Assembly (NCBI RefSeq): GCF_001417735.1
Contig: NZ_BBUZ01000029.1
Coordinates: 186,001-250,000, forward strand
DNA length: 64,000 bases
DNA from: Streptomyces sp. NBRC 110028
GTDB lineage: Bacteria; Actinomycetota; Actinomycetes; Streptomycetales; Streptomycetaceae
Direction of reading: 5' to 3'
Below, in pieces: positions 24,888-33,032 of the stretch (positions within the stretch are counted from its first letter, which is position 1; the number at the start of each line of letters is the position of its first letter). The position numbers and the translations under genes are program-made. The notes under the pieces were generated by a model. The model saw only the letters and a list, made by a program, of their open reading frames with translations. It had not been told where the DNA came from and ran no database searches.

Positions 24888-25580
24888 TCACCACCCCTTG
24901 GCCTCGACCCGCGCGACGACCGCGCGCGGCCGCCCCGGATGCGGTGCGGTGAAGGCCTCGTACAGCGCGTCGTGGTCCCGCCCGTCGACCGTCGCCGCGG
25001 ACCAGCCCGCGGCCTCGAACCGGGAGGCGATGCCGCCGGGCCAGCCATAGGTGGCGGAGGCGTTGTCCACGACGAGCGTGTGCAGCCGCTCCAGCCCCGC
25101 GGCGCCCGCGTACGCGATCGCCTCGTGATTGCTCCCCTCGTCCAGCTCGGCGTCGCCGATCAGCACCCACACCGCGGGCCCGCCGGCCCCGTCGCGCCCC
25201 CGCGCGCGCAGCCCCAGCGCCGTCCCCACCCCCAGCGGCAGGCCGTGCCCGAGCGAACCACTGCTGATCTCGGCCCCCGGCACCAGCACCCGGTCCGGAT
25301 GGTGGCCGAGCGGCGAGTCGTACGAACCGAACCCCGGCAGCAGCGCGTCGGCGAAGAACCCCTTGGCCGCGAGCACGGCGTAGTACGCCATCGGCCCGTG
25401 CCCCTTGGACAGCAGAAACCGGTCCCGGCCGGGATCGTCCACGGTCTCCGGCGAGACCCGCAGCACCCGGTCGTACAGCACCCAGAGCGCGTCGAGCGTG
25501 GAGGTCGCGGCGGGCCCGTGCTTCTCGTCGCCGGTCATCAGGCTCATCAACCGAGGAAGGTCGGTGTAGGTCGAGGTCAT
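24888..25580 (-). CDS. Transketolase-like N-terminal subunit (ThDP diphosphate-binding domain)
   Basis: First half of the split transketolase (230 residues). Conserved segments: SKGHGPMAYYAVLAAKGFF, GAEISSGSLGHGLPLGVGTALG, and the ThDP/Mg motif GDAELDEGSNHEA ending at the N-side of the domain (VVDNASATYG). ATG 25580 is chosen because the next upstream GTG (25607) lies inside the SoxR-type palindrome. The predicted promoter (TTGACT-19-CAGGCT) would put the transcription start at about 25580, so the message is probably leaderless. The C-terminal half starts 85 bases downstream in the same direction. Confidence 0.88.
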   Translation of the reverse strand: MTSTYTDLPRLMSLMTGDEKHGPAATSTLDALWVLYDRVLRVSPETVDDPGRDRFLLSKGHGPMAYYAVLAAKGFFADALLPGFGSYDSPLGHHPDRVLVPGAEISSGSLGHGLPLGVGTALGLRARGRDGAGGPAVWVLIGDAELDEGSNHEAIAYAGAAGLERLHTLVVDNASATYGWPGGIASRFEAAGWSAATVDGRDHDALYEAFTAPHPGRPRAVVARVEAKGW

Positions 25581-25586
25581 GAGCAG

Positions 25587-25627
25587 AGCCTGCAACTTCA
25601 AGTCCACTTGAAGTCAAGCGCTAGCAT
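25587..25627. promoter_or_regulatory. SoxR-type operator between divergent promoters of the transketolase pair and soxR
   Basis: A perfect 9-bp-arm palindrome ACTTCAAGTCCACTTGAAGT (25595-25614) lies between the divergent starts. On the - strand, TTGACT (25617-25612) and CAGGCT (25592-25587) frame it with 19 bases, the over-long spacing typical of MerR/SoxR-activated promoters. On the + strand, TTCAAG (25597-25602) and TAGCAT (25622-25627) are also 19 bases apart and point at soxR. Both predicted transcription starts fall on or next to the start codons, so both messages may be leaderless. Confidence 0.75.
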
Positions 25628-25635
25628 CGCCGTCC

Positions 25636-26109
25636 ATGAACTCGTCCTCCGACCGCCTCACCATCGGCGAGCTGGCCGCCCGCAGCGGCCTCGCCACCTC
25701 GGCCCTGCGCTACTACGAGGAACTCGGCCTGATCCACTCCGAACGCACCGCCGGCCGCCAGCGCCGCTACACCCGCGCCACCCTCCGCCGCGTCGCCTTC
25801 ATCCGGGCCGCCCAGCACGTCGGCCTCACCCTCGACGAGGCCGCCGAGGCCCTCGCCCGACTCCCCGCCGACCGCGCCCCCACCGCCACCCAGTGGAACG
25901 CCGTCGCCCGTACCTGGACCCACCGCATCGACCAGCGCATCGCCGACCTGGAGCGCCTGAAGCGCAAGCTCACCGGCTGCATCGGCTGCGGCTGCCTCTC
26001 CCTGCGCAAATGCGCCCTCTACAACCCCTCCGACACCGCCTCCACCCACGGCCCCGGCGCCCGCTACCTCCTCGGCGACACCCCGCCACCCTCCGCGAAC
26101 ACCCCGTAA
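25636..26109 (+). CDS. soxR: Redox-sensing MerR-family regulator SoxR
   Basis: A 157-residue MerR-family protein: HTH over about residues 7-50 (TIGELAARSGLATSALRYYEELGL), dimerisation helix, and the SoxR cysteine cluster Cys115-x2-Cys118-x-Cys120-x5-Cys126 in the exact form CIGCGCLSLRKC. In SoxR proteins this cluster ligates a [2Fe-2S] centre that senses redox-active compounds. ATG 25636 lies 8 bases after a -10-like TAGCAT with no Shine-Dalgarno. It is divergent from the transketolase pair, across the palindrome at 25595-25614, which is the likely target. In Streptomyces SoxR mostly senses endogenous redox-active antibiotics, so the neighbour is unusual. Confidence 0.93.
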   Translation: MNSSSDRLTIGELAARSGLATSALRYYEELGLIHSERTAGRQRRYTRATLRRVAFIRAAQHVGLTLDEAAEALARLPADRAPTATQWNAVARTWTHRIDQRIADLERLKRKLTGCIGCGCLSLRKCALYNPSDTASTHGPGARYLLGDTPPPSANTP

Positions 26110-26220
26110 CCCGAGGTCGCCCCAGCACCCCCACCCGGGGTGGAAGCGAGCACCCCCTGAAGTGCGGTATTGTTCTTCATGCGCGCCCGGCCAGGGGGAA
26201 ACCCCGAGCCGGACAAGCAC

Positions 26221-26297
<77 letters not shown>

Positions 26298-26632
26298 GCG
26301 TTTTCGCAGGTCGGAGGCCGTTTCCGCGGGTAGCGGAGACGGCCTTTGTCGTGTCTGGGCAGGGAGCGGTGGGGAGCCCTCTGGGAGCCCTCGTGCTCCC
26401 AACTCGCGGACGTGTCAACGGTGTCCGATTCGTCCGTCACCCGATCCGGTAGACCTACGGCGCCGTACCGGGCCCCTGCGTGCCGTCGTCAACCGTAGGC
26501 CCCTGAGATCACCCCATCGATCCGGATGCTCTCTGCATCGAGAGGCATAAGAACCCCTTGTCGGCTCCCGACCCTCTTTCGGGGTGGGAGCACGGCACCG
26601 TGCTCCCCATGCGACAGGGGGGAGCACAGACC
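26298..26632. other. Gene-free stretch between tRNA-Pro and the first insertion sequence
   Basis: Apart from the tRNA terminator no convincing coding frame is present. A GC-rich inverted repeat is centred on the complementary words GGGAGCACGG and CCGTGCTCCC (26586-26608), a possible remnant hairpin. I see no duplicate of the tRNA 3' end here or further right in the window. Confidence 0.5.
26315..26348 (+). terminator. Terminator after tRNA-Pro
   Basis: AGGCCGTTTCCGC (26315-26327) pairs with GCGGAGACGGCCT (26333-26345, one G-U pair) over a 5-base loop and is followed by TTTG. It lies 18 bases after the tRNA. Confidence 0.8.
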
Positions 26633-27839
26633 TGAAGGGTGTCTTTATTGCCGTACGGTGGTTGACCTGGGGCTTTGCGGTCGTCTGCGTGTGGGCATGA
26701 TCAATGATTGTGGGTCTGCGACTGCTCTACCTGATCTTCTGTCGACTACGGGGTTGCTTGCTTTTGCTGGGCCGATCGGCCGCCGCGAACAATGCTGAGA
26801 TCCTCGTGCTTCGTCATTAGGTCGCTGTGCTTCGTCGGCAGGTGGAGCGGCCGCGGTTTCGTGGGCTGATCGTGCCGTGCTCTCCGCTCTCGCACGGCAC
26901 CTGCCATCCGCCTTGCGCCGCCTTCGCGTCACCCCGGGCACGCTGCTGACCTGGCACCGGCGTCTGGTGCGCTGGAAGTGGCGCCAGACGACGGTCGCCC
27001 CCGGTCGGCCACCGTTGCCGGAAGAGACGGTCGCGCTCATCCAGCGCTTGGCGCGAGAGAACCCGACCTGGGGGTACGTCAGGATTCAAGGTGAACTGCG
27101 TCGGCTCGGGCATCGGGTCGCCGCCGCCACGATCCGGCGCGTCCTGCGCCGCTCCGGTCTACCGCCCGCACCGCAGCGCGCCTCCCAGCAGACCTGGCGC
27201 TCGTTCCTCCGCACCCAGGCCCACACGCTGCTCGCCCGCGACGTCATGCACGTGGAGACCGTCTTCCTCAAGCGCCTCTATGTCTTCTTCGCCATGGAGA
27301 TCGCCACCCGGCGCGTTCACGTCCTGGGTGTCACCGCCCGCCCTACCGGCGCATGGGTCACTCAACTCGCCCGCAATCTGCTCATGGATCTCGGCGGCAG
27401 GGCTGGGTGTTTCCGGTTCCTCATCCGTGACCGGGACAGCAAGTTCACCGCCGCCTTCGACGCCGTCTTTGCCGGCAACGGCACAGCCGTCATCCCGACT
27501 CCGCCGCAAAGCCCACGGTCCAACGCATTCGCCGAACGATGGATACGCACAGCCCGTACCGAGTGCACCGACCGCATCCTGATCACCGGTGAACGGCATT
27601 TGCGTACGGTCCTCGACCAGTATGCCGAGCACTACAACGCGGGGCGGGCCCACCGCAGCCTCGGCCTACGTGCCCCTGACAACGACCCGAACGTCATTCC
27701 TCTTCCCGCTGTCGCGGTCAGGCGCCGCCGGGTACTTGGCGGGCTGCTCAACGAGTACCGCGCCATGTCACCCCGGTTGCCTCATCGCCCGCAGGAGACG
27801 CCCAGCTCAGTCGCCTGATCGGAATATTGACACCCTTCA
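26633..27839 (+). mobile_element. Insertion sequence copy 1 (rve/integrase-core transposase), about 1.2 kb, inactivated
   Basis: The element begins TGAAGGGTGTCTTTATT and ends with the inverted AATATTGACACCCTTCA, giving an imperfect terminal inverted repeat of about 17 bp. It is directly repeated as copy 2 at 27961-29170 with only scattered differences. No obvious target duplication flanks it (ACC on the left, GGA on the right). I could not name the ISfinder group; the transposase is of the DDE/rve class. Confidence 0.85.
26704..27818 (+). pseudogene. Transposase of IS copy 1, broken by a stop codon and a 1-base deletion
   Basis: Reading from ATG 26704 the protein matches copy 2 until an in-frame TAG at 26818-26820 (Glu codon in copy 2). 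A base is missing a little later near 26861-26864 (CGGTTTCG here, CGGTTTTCG in copy 2), which shifts the frame. From about 26877 the correct frame is open to 27818 and keeps the catalytic region: DVMHVET (first Asp), RDRDSKFT (second Asp) and FAERWIRTARTE (Glu). Even a restart in the second half would lack the N-terminal DNA-binding helices. Confidence 0.85.
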
Positions 27840-27960
27840 GGAGGCGGTGCAGAAGGGCGGCCAGCAGCGCACGGTCTGGCCAGGTGAGCTTTGGTTTGTC
27901 GGTCTGTCGCTGCAGCACGGCCAGTTGATGGCGTAGCGCCAGGATCTCGGCGTCTTTGCC
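27840..27960 (-). pseudogene. Fragment of a related transposase between the two IS copies
   Basis: On the - strand this 121-base spacer reads GKDAEILALRHQLAVLQRQ, then WPDRALLAALLHRL. This is the N-terminal helix region of the same transposase superfamily but a different member from copies 1 and 2. It is cut on both sides by the IS ends, so an older element was disrupted here. Confidence 0.75.
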
Positions 27961-29170
27961 TGAAGGGTGTCTTTATTGCCGTACGGTGGTTGACCTGCGG
28001 CTTTGCGGTCGTCTGCGTGTGGGCACAATCATGATTGTGGGTCTGCGACTGCTCTACCTGATCTTCTCTCGACTACTGGGCTGCCTACTCTTGCTGGGCC
28101 GGTCGACCGCCGCGAACAATGCTGAGATCCTCGTGCTTCGTCATGAAGTCGCTGTGCTTCGCCGGCAGGTCGAGCGGCCGCGGTTTTCGTGGGCTGATCG
28201 CGCCGTGCTCTCCGCTCTCGCGCGGCACCTGCCATCCGCCTCGCGCCGCCATCGGTTGGTCACCCCGGGCACGCTGCTGGCCTGGCACCGGCGTTTGGTG
28301 CGCTGGAAGTGACGCCAGACGGCGGTCGGCCCCGGTCGGCCACCGTTGCCGGGAGAGACGGTCGCGCTCATCCAGCGCTTGGCGCGAGAGAACCCGACCT
28401 GGGGGTACGTCAGAATCCAAGGCGTGCTCCGACGGCTCGGGCATCGGGTCGCCGCCGCCACGATCCGGCGCGTCCTGCGCCGCTCCGGCCTACCGCCCGC
28501 ACCGCAGCGCGCCTCGCAGCAGACCTGGCGCTCGTTCCTGCGCTCACAGGCCCACACGCTGCTCGCCTGCGATTTCATGCACGTGGAGACGGTCTTCCTC
28601 AAGCGTCTCTATGTCTTCTTCGTCATGGAGATTGCCACTCGGCGTGTCCATGTCCTGGGCGTCAGCGCACGCCCTACCGGCGCATGGGTCACCCAACTCG
28701 CCCGCAATCTGCTCATGGACCTCGGAGACAGGGCCGGGCGCTTCCGGTTCCTCATCCGTGACCGGGACAGCAAGTTCACCGCCGCCTTCGACGCCGTCTT
28801 CGCCGGCAACGGCACAGCCGTCATCCCCACTCCGCCGCAGAGTCCCCGGTCCAACGCGTTCGCCGAACGATGGATACGCACCGCCCGCACCGAGTGCACC
28901 GACCGTCTCCTCATCACCGGCGAACGACATCTGCGCACCGTCCTCACCAGGTATGCCGAGCATTACAACGCGGGACGGCCCCACCGCAGCCTGGATCTAC
29001 GAGCCCCAGACGACGACCCGAACATCATCCCCCTACCTGCTGGCACAATCAGGCGCCGCCAGGTACTCGGTGGACTGCTCAGCGAGTACCACACCACGCC
29101 ACTCCGATTGACTCACCATCGACAGAGAACGCCCAGCTCAGCAGCCTGATCGGAATATTGACACCCTTCA
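27961..29170 (+). mobile_element. Insertion sequence copy 2, same family and orientation as copy 1
   Basis: Begins TGAAGGGTGTCTTTATT at 27961 and ends AATATTGACACCCTTCA at 29170. The same terminal inverted repeats and the same gene layout as copy 1 are present. Flanks are GCC and AGG, with no visible target duplication. The two copies are direct repeats separated by 121 bases, so recombination between them could delete or amplify the unit. Confidence 0.85.
28031..29149 (+). pseudogene. Transposase of IS copy 2, interrupted by one in-frame TGA
   Basis: From ATG 28031 the frame is correct to 29149 (372 codons) except for a single TGA at 28310-28312, where copy 1 has TGG (Trp) in the WKW motif. 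The rest is intact: N-terminal helices (NNAEILVLRHEVAVLRRQ), PTWGYVRIQG, and the DDE triad in CDFMHVET, IRDRDSKFT and FAERWIRTARTE. Because one base change separates it from an open gene, this copy is a recent casualty; the two lesions of copy 1 lie elsewhere. Confidence 0.87.
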
Positions 29171-29456
29171 AGGTCCACTTCCGGGCGACGAGGCGTGCGT
29201 GCCAGCGTAGGACCGACCGCGGTGTGACCAGCAACGCCAGCCGTGCACGCTGCTTCTTGTTCACCATCCGGAGCAGCGCTGCCATGACAGCCCGATCGCT
29301 CCAGGAAAACCGAGGCCGTGGCTGGCTGCGTTGCGCGACAGCGAGCTGGTGCCGGAGCGTCAAGATCTCGACGTCCTTCGCCGCACTCGACCGGGCAAGC
29401 AGCGCAAGCCATCCGAAGAGCTGACACATGAGTTGATAGATCAGACGTATCGCCAC
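29171..29456 (-). pseudogene. N-terminal part of another integrase-core transposase, truncated by IS copy 2
   Basis: From GTG 29456 the - strand reads MAIRLIYQLMCQLFGWLALL, then KDVEILTLRHQLAVAQRSQ and LLVTPRSVLRWHARLVARKW. It stops at the right end of IS copy 2. It overlaps in homology with the 27840-27960 fragment, so the two are remnants of two different elements rather than one gene split by the insertion. Confidence 0.8.
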
Positions 29457-30141
29457 GACTCAGCATGGTGCCGCACAGCACCCGCTAGCCTCCCGCGCTC
29501 GGGTAGATCCGAACCCACAGGTCACCTCGGGTGACGCAGTTTCCGGCACCCACAGGCCCGGCTGATGGACATCCCGGCTACGGGCGTCAGCGCGCACCAG
29601 CACCACACGTTCGTAGAACTGCCCGCGGGCGGTTTCGTGCCCTGGTCACTTGGGGCACGCCAGGGAAGCTCGCATGTGGACATGGCCCCACCCTGCTGGT
29701 CGTCCGGCTGATCCTCGCGGCCCCCCAGACACCTCTGCATCGAGGCTGCCGATCAGCACGTGGCCTGTTCGTCCAATGGACACGCCCATTGGCCGTGGCG
29801 GCGCGACGCTCTACCTTGTCGCTGCGCGCGCAAGAAGTCATCCATGGTTCAGGTTGATCCACCCAGTGAGGCAAAGGGAGAGGGCGGAAGACGCACTCTG
29901 AGCTCAGGCACTCTGGCGGCGATGGTTCTCGCCGTGCGCGCAACCCCTCAATGGTGTCGGGCCTGCGGCCATCTTACCGACGGGTCTCGCCATGGTGGTG
30001 GTCGGCACGCCCGCTACTGCCACCCGCGCGCGGGGCATGGCGTGGCGGGTCTGGGGCGCTGCGCTCTCAATGGGCGGCTTCCGGCAGCCACGGCGTATGA
30101 CGCACAACGATTACCCGACGCATTCGGACAGGAGTCGAACG
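29457..30141. other. Gene-poor DNA between the IS cluster and the catabolic genes
   Basis: No reading frame here has convincing codon use or recognisable motifs. The only structured element is a palindrome CCAATGG-N6-CCATTGG (29773-29792), with a core loosely similar to the operator in front of the IclR gene. GC content looks lower and more mixed than in neighbouring genes, consistent with decayed sequence. Confidence 0.5.
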
Positions 30142-30561
30142 ATGGCCAGCGCACACTCAGGATCAAGCAGTGTGAACAACGTCCGCATGCCGGATACGGT
30201 CGCTCAGGCGGAGGCGGCGTGGCTCGTCGCGATCACCAAGGGCGACGAGGAGCAGCGTGAGCTCATGCTTCCCAACTGTGTGATCGTTCATGGCCCGGTC
30301 GGGAATGTCCATGGACCCGAGCGCTTCCTCAGTTACAACGCGTCCATGGGACCCACCGTCGAGGCTGAGACCAGCGAGGTGATGTGCCGAGAACGAGGGG
30401 AGCGGGCCATCGTGACGTGTTTTCAGAAAATGCGCATCCGGCGCTCGCCCGATCTGGCGCCGTTCCTGGTTCAGGCCGTGGCCACACGGGTGTGGTTCTC
30501 GACCGACGAGGGATGGCGCCTCGGCCACATGCAGCTCTCCCGGCGGCAACCGCCGGCATGA
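30142..30561 (+). CDS. SnoaL/DUF4440-like NTF2-fold protein, paralogue of the gene at 52.4 kb
   Basis: A 139-residue protein of the nuclear-transport-factor-2 fold. Segments AEAAWLVAITKGDEEQRELM, VHGPVGNVHG, IVTCFQKMRI and AVATRVWFSTDEGWRLGHMQ align closely by eye with the - strand gene at 52420-52827, which keeps AEAAWLVALTQGED, VHGPVGKIDD, TCLQEMHI and AVTRVWEETAEGWRLAHMHQ. ATG 30142 follows AGGAG with 7-base spacing. NTF2-fold proteins bind small hydrophobic ligands or act as isomerases and dehydratases; both copies are tied to aromatic-catabolism operons, so a role in aromatic intermediates is likely but unproven. Confidence 0.83.
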   Translation: MASAHSGSSSVNNVRMPDTVAQAEAAWLVAITKGDEEQRELMLPNCVIVHGPVGNVHGPERFLSYNASMGPTVEAETSEVMCRERGERAIVTCFQKMRIRRSPDLAPFLVQAVATRVWFSTDEGWRLGHMQLSRRQPPA

Positions 30562-30590
30562 CGCGGTGGTTTCCTCGCCGCGCGAAGGGC

Positions 30591-31370
30591 TTACGAGGTG
30601 CGAAGGGGAACGCCCGGCCGCCAGCCGAGACTCCTGGACAATCCCAGTCCGCTCGCGACCAGCGAGGGAACGGCCGCTTGCAGTTTGATCGAGCCCGCAG
30701 CCACCACAACAGACAGAGCCGCGACGACTTGGCCGCGGCCATCGACGATGCGCGTCGCGACCGACTCGGCGCCTTCGCTCAGCTCCTCCTTGACCACCAC
30801 CGTTCCGGTCGAGCGACAGGACGCCAGTTCGCGACGCAGGGCGGTCGGGTCCACGATCGTCTTGGGAGTGAAGCGCCGCAGCCTTCCCGACAGCACCTCG
30901 TCGATGAAGGCTGGGCTGCTGTGGCTCAGAAGCACCTTGCCGACGCCTGAGCAGTGCAGGGGGAGATGACCGCCGACCTGCGATGTCAGGCCAACGGCAT
31001 TGACCGCCGACACTCGCTCGATGATCACGGCCTGGTCGCCTTGGAGGACGGCCAGTTGCACATGCTGGTGAAGAGCCGTGTACAGGTCCTCCACGAACGG
31101 CTGCGCGGCGCTGCGGAGCGTCTCGGCGCGCGGTGCGAGGGTCCCGAGGCGCCACAGCGGCAAGCCGATCGCGAAACGGTTGTCGGTGGTGCGTTCCAGC
31201 GCGCCGACCTCCACGAGTTCGAGTGTGAGGCGCCTGGCGGTGGCGTGCGGCATGCCGGTGCGCCGGACCAGGTCCGCGAGGCTCAGCTCGGTGTGGTCGG
31301 GGTCGAAGGCAAACAGCAGATCCCACAGCCGAGAGCTGACTGAGCGCCCTGGTTCGTTCGCGCGAGGCAT
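30591..31370 (-). CDS. IclR-family transcriptional regulator
   Basis: A 259-residue IclR regulator: winged HTH over about residues 15-75 (LSLADLVRRTGMPHATARRLTLELVEVGAL), then an effector domain (LPLHCSGVGKVLLSH, GTVVVKEELSEGAESVATRIVDGRG). ATG 31370 has AGGAGG 7 bases before it, whereas the upstream in-frame ATG 31421 sits in the operator. It is divergent from the FAD monooxygenase gene at 31517, and IclR proteins commonly regulate aromatic-acid genes. Expected inducers are intermediates of the pathway. Confidence 0.9.
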   Translation of the reverse strand: MPRANEPGRSVSSRLWDLLFAFDPDHTELSLADLVRRTGMPHATARRLTLELVEVGALERTTDNRFAIGLPLWRLGTLAPRAETLRSAAQPFVEDLYTALHQHVQLAVLQGDQAVIIERVSAVNAVGLTSQVGGHLPLHCSGVGKVLLSHSSPAFIDEVLSGRLRRFTPKTIVDPTALRRELASCRSTGTVVVKEELSEGAESVATRIVDGRGQVVAALSVVVAAGSIKLQAAVPSLVASGLGLSRSLGWRPGVPLRTS

Positions 31371-31409
31371 CGGCCCTCCTCCTTTGTTCGTGGTCCCTGC
31401 CACCCTATC

Positions 31410-31425
31410 TTCAATGTTCATTGAA
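31410..31425. promoter_or_regulatory. Candidate IclR operator TTCAATG-TT-CATTGAA
   Basis: A perfect 7-bp palindrome with 2-base centre lies 39 bases before the IclR start codon and 91 bases before the FAD monooxygenase start. IclR-family operators are often 14-18 base palindromes, so this is a strong candidate for autoregulation and control of the divergent gene. Confidence 0.6.
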
Positions 31426-31516
31426 TGGATGGTGTTGTTCTAACAATGCACAGTTTGCCGAACTCTTGCGTGCAGCCGGTTACCACCTCGCTCAAGGCTC
31501 ACGGGAGTGAAAGAGC

Positions 31517-32716
31517 ATGATGACTACAGAAGGCGCCCCCAGGATCGCGATCCTCGGTGGTGGCATCGGGGGCCTCGCTGCCTCGGCCTTCCTGCGCGAC
31601 AAGGGCTTCGGATGTGACCTCTACGAGCAGGCGACGGCCCTGACCGAGGTGGGCGCCGGCTTGGTGATCGCGCCCAACGCGGCCCGCCTTCTGCGACGTC
31701 TCGGCGTGCTGGATCGGTTCATCGAGCGGGCGGTCCAGATGGAGACCGGTTGGGAGTTCCGGCGCTGGGAGAACGGCGCCGTCCTCTCCGCGGAGAACCT
31801 GGGGGAGGGGTGCATACGCCTGTACGGCGAGCACACCTACACCGTCCACCGCGCCCACTTGCTGAACGCCTTGAGGTCGGCTGTCCCCGAGCACTCGATC
31901 CACCTCGGCAAGCGCTGCGTTTCGGTCGAATTCGAAGGCGACCAGGCGGTTCTTCGGTTCGAGGACGGAGAGACGGTTCGCCCGGACATCCTCATCGGCG
32001 CCGACGGGGTCCACTCATGCGTGCGCAGCGCCATCGTCGGGCCGACGCAGACCAGGGAGTCAGGCATCTGTGCCTTCCGAGGTCTCGTACCGGCGGAGAG
32101 AGCACCCGACTTCGCCAAGCGGCGTGCCCAGACCCTCTGGATCGGCCCCGACCACCACCTTGTGCACTACCCGGTCTCCGGCGAGGAGTACGTCAACCTC
32201 GTCGCCTTCGCACCTGCCGGGGCCAATAGTGTCGAGTCGTGGACGGCCACCGCGACGGTCGATGAACTACTCGACGAGTTCGCCGGCTGGGATCCGCGTC
32301 TGGTGGAGCTGATCAGGGCGGCCGACACGCCGGGGCGCTGGGCATTGCTGGACCGCGAGCCCCTCGACCACTGGAACCGTGGGAACGCGACCCTACTCGG
32401 TGACGCGGCCCACCCGATGTTCCCGTTCTTTGCCCAAGGCGCTGCCCAGGCCATCGAGGACGGCGCTGTCCTGGCCCTCTGCCTCGCAGCGGACCCGGGC
32501 AACCCGACCGCGGCGCTGAGGCGCTATGAAGAGCTACGGCGTCCCCGCACGGCACGCCTCCAGGAGGTGTCGCGTGGAAGGTCTCACATCAATCACCTTC
32601 CCGACGGCCCTGAGCAGCAGGCACGCGACCTGGCGTACTCGCAGGCCGACCCGCTGAAGGCGAACGGCTGGATCTACGAGTACGACCCCGAGGCCGCTGT
32701 CTCAGCCTCGACGTGA
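31517..32716 (+). CDS. FAD-dependent aromatic monooxygenase, salicylate-hydroxylase-like
   Basis: A 399-residue class A flavoprotein hydroxylase. FAD motif GGGIGG at residues 14-19, the DG motif in LIGADGVHS, and the second FAD/NADPH motif LLGDAAHPM are complete. The closest described types are salicylate hydroxylase, 3-hydroxybenzoate 6-hydroxylase and decarboxylating 4-hydroxybenzoate/protocatechuate 1-hydroxylases. The last would feed the hydroxyquinol dioxygenase encoded at 48.0-49.0 kb. ATG 31517 is followed by a second ATG codon (MM), so the start may be one codon later. The IclR gene is divergent, and a hairpin lies after the stop. Confidence 0.87.
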   Translation: MMTTEGAPRIAILGGGIGGLAASAFLRDKGFGCDLYEQATALTEVGAGLVIAPNAARLLRRLGVLDRFIERAVQMETGWEFRRWENGAVLSAENLGEGCIRLYGEHTYTVHRAHLLNALRSAVPEHSIHLGKRCVSVEFEGDQAVLRFEDGETVRPDILIGADGVHSCVRSAIVGPTQTRESGICAFRGLVPAERAPDFAKRRAQTLWIGPDHHLVHYPVSGEEYVNLVAFAPAGANSVESWTATATVDELLDEFAGWDPRLVELIRAADTPGRWALLDREPLDHWNRGNATLLGDAAHPMFPFFAQGAAQAIEDGAVLALCLAADPGNPTAALRRYEELRRPRTARLQEVSRGRSHINHLPDGPEQQARDLAYSQADPLKANGWIYEYDPEAAVSAST

Positions 32717-32743
32717 ACCGACTCCATACGCGGCCCATCTGCT

Positions 32744-32773
32744 GCCGGGAGGCGATGCGTGCGCCCTCCCGGC
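32744..32773 (+). terminator. Hairpin after the FAD monooxygenase, in a 316-base gap
   Basis: GCCGGGAGG (32744-32752) and CCTCCCGGC (32765-32773) form a perfect 9-bp stem with a 12-base loop, without a T-run. The rest of the gap to 33032 has no convincing coding frame and presumably carries the promoter of the benzaldehyde-lyase operon. Confidence 0.5.
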
Positions 32774-33032
32774 GGAGCGCGACTCGACGGCGGCACACCG
32801 ATCACTTCAGGACCATGTGCAGGATGCCGGAGCCTGACATCGCTTCCGCGAACAGTCCGCTCGACGAGATCCCGAGCTTTCGACGCCGAACAAGGCATTG
32901 ACCATCCAACGAACACAGCCGTTGTCTTCACGCAGGCCACACTCGAGACTCCCGTACGGGCGGCCGAGATGTGGCCCTGTCCCAGCGACTTTTGTCGAAA
33001 CCTTGAGTACGTCCAGAGAGGCGGACCGTCGA

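Noticed and set aside
29457..30141. Several 60-120 codon frames as candidate genes
   Set aside because: None has a ribosome site, consistent codon use or a recognisable motif, and they overlap each other on both strands.
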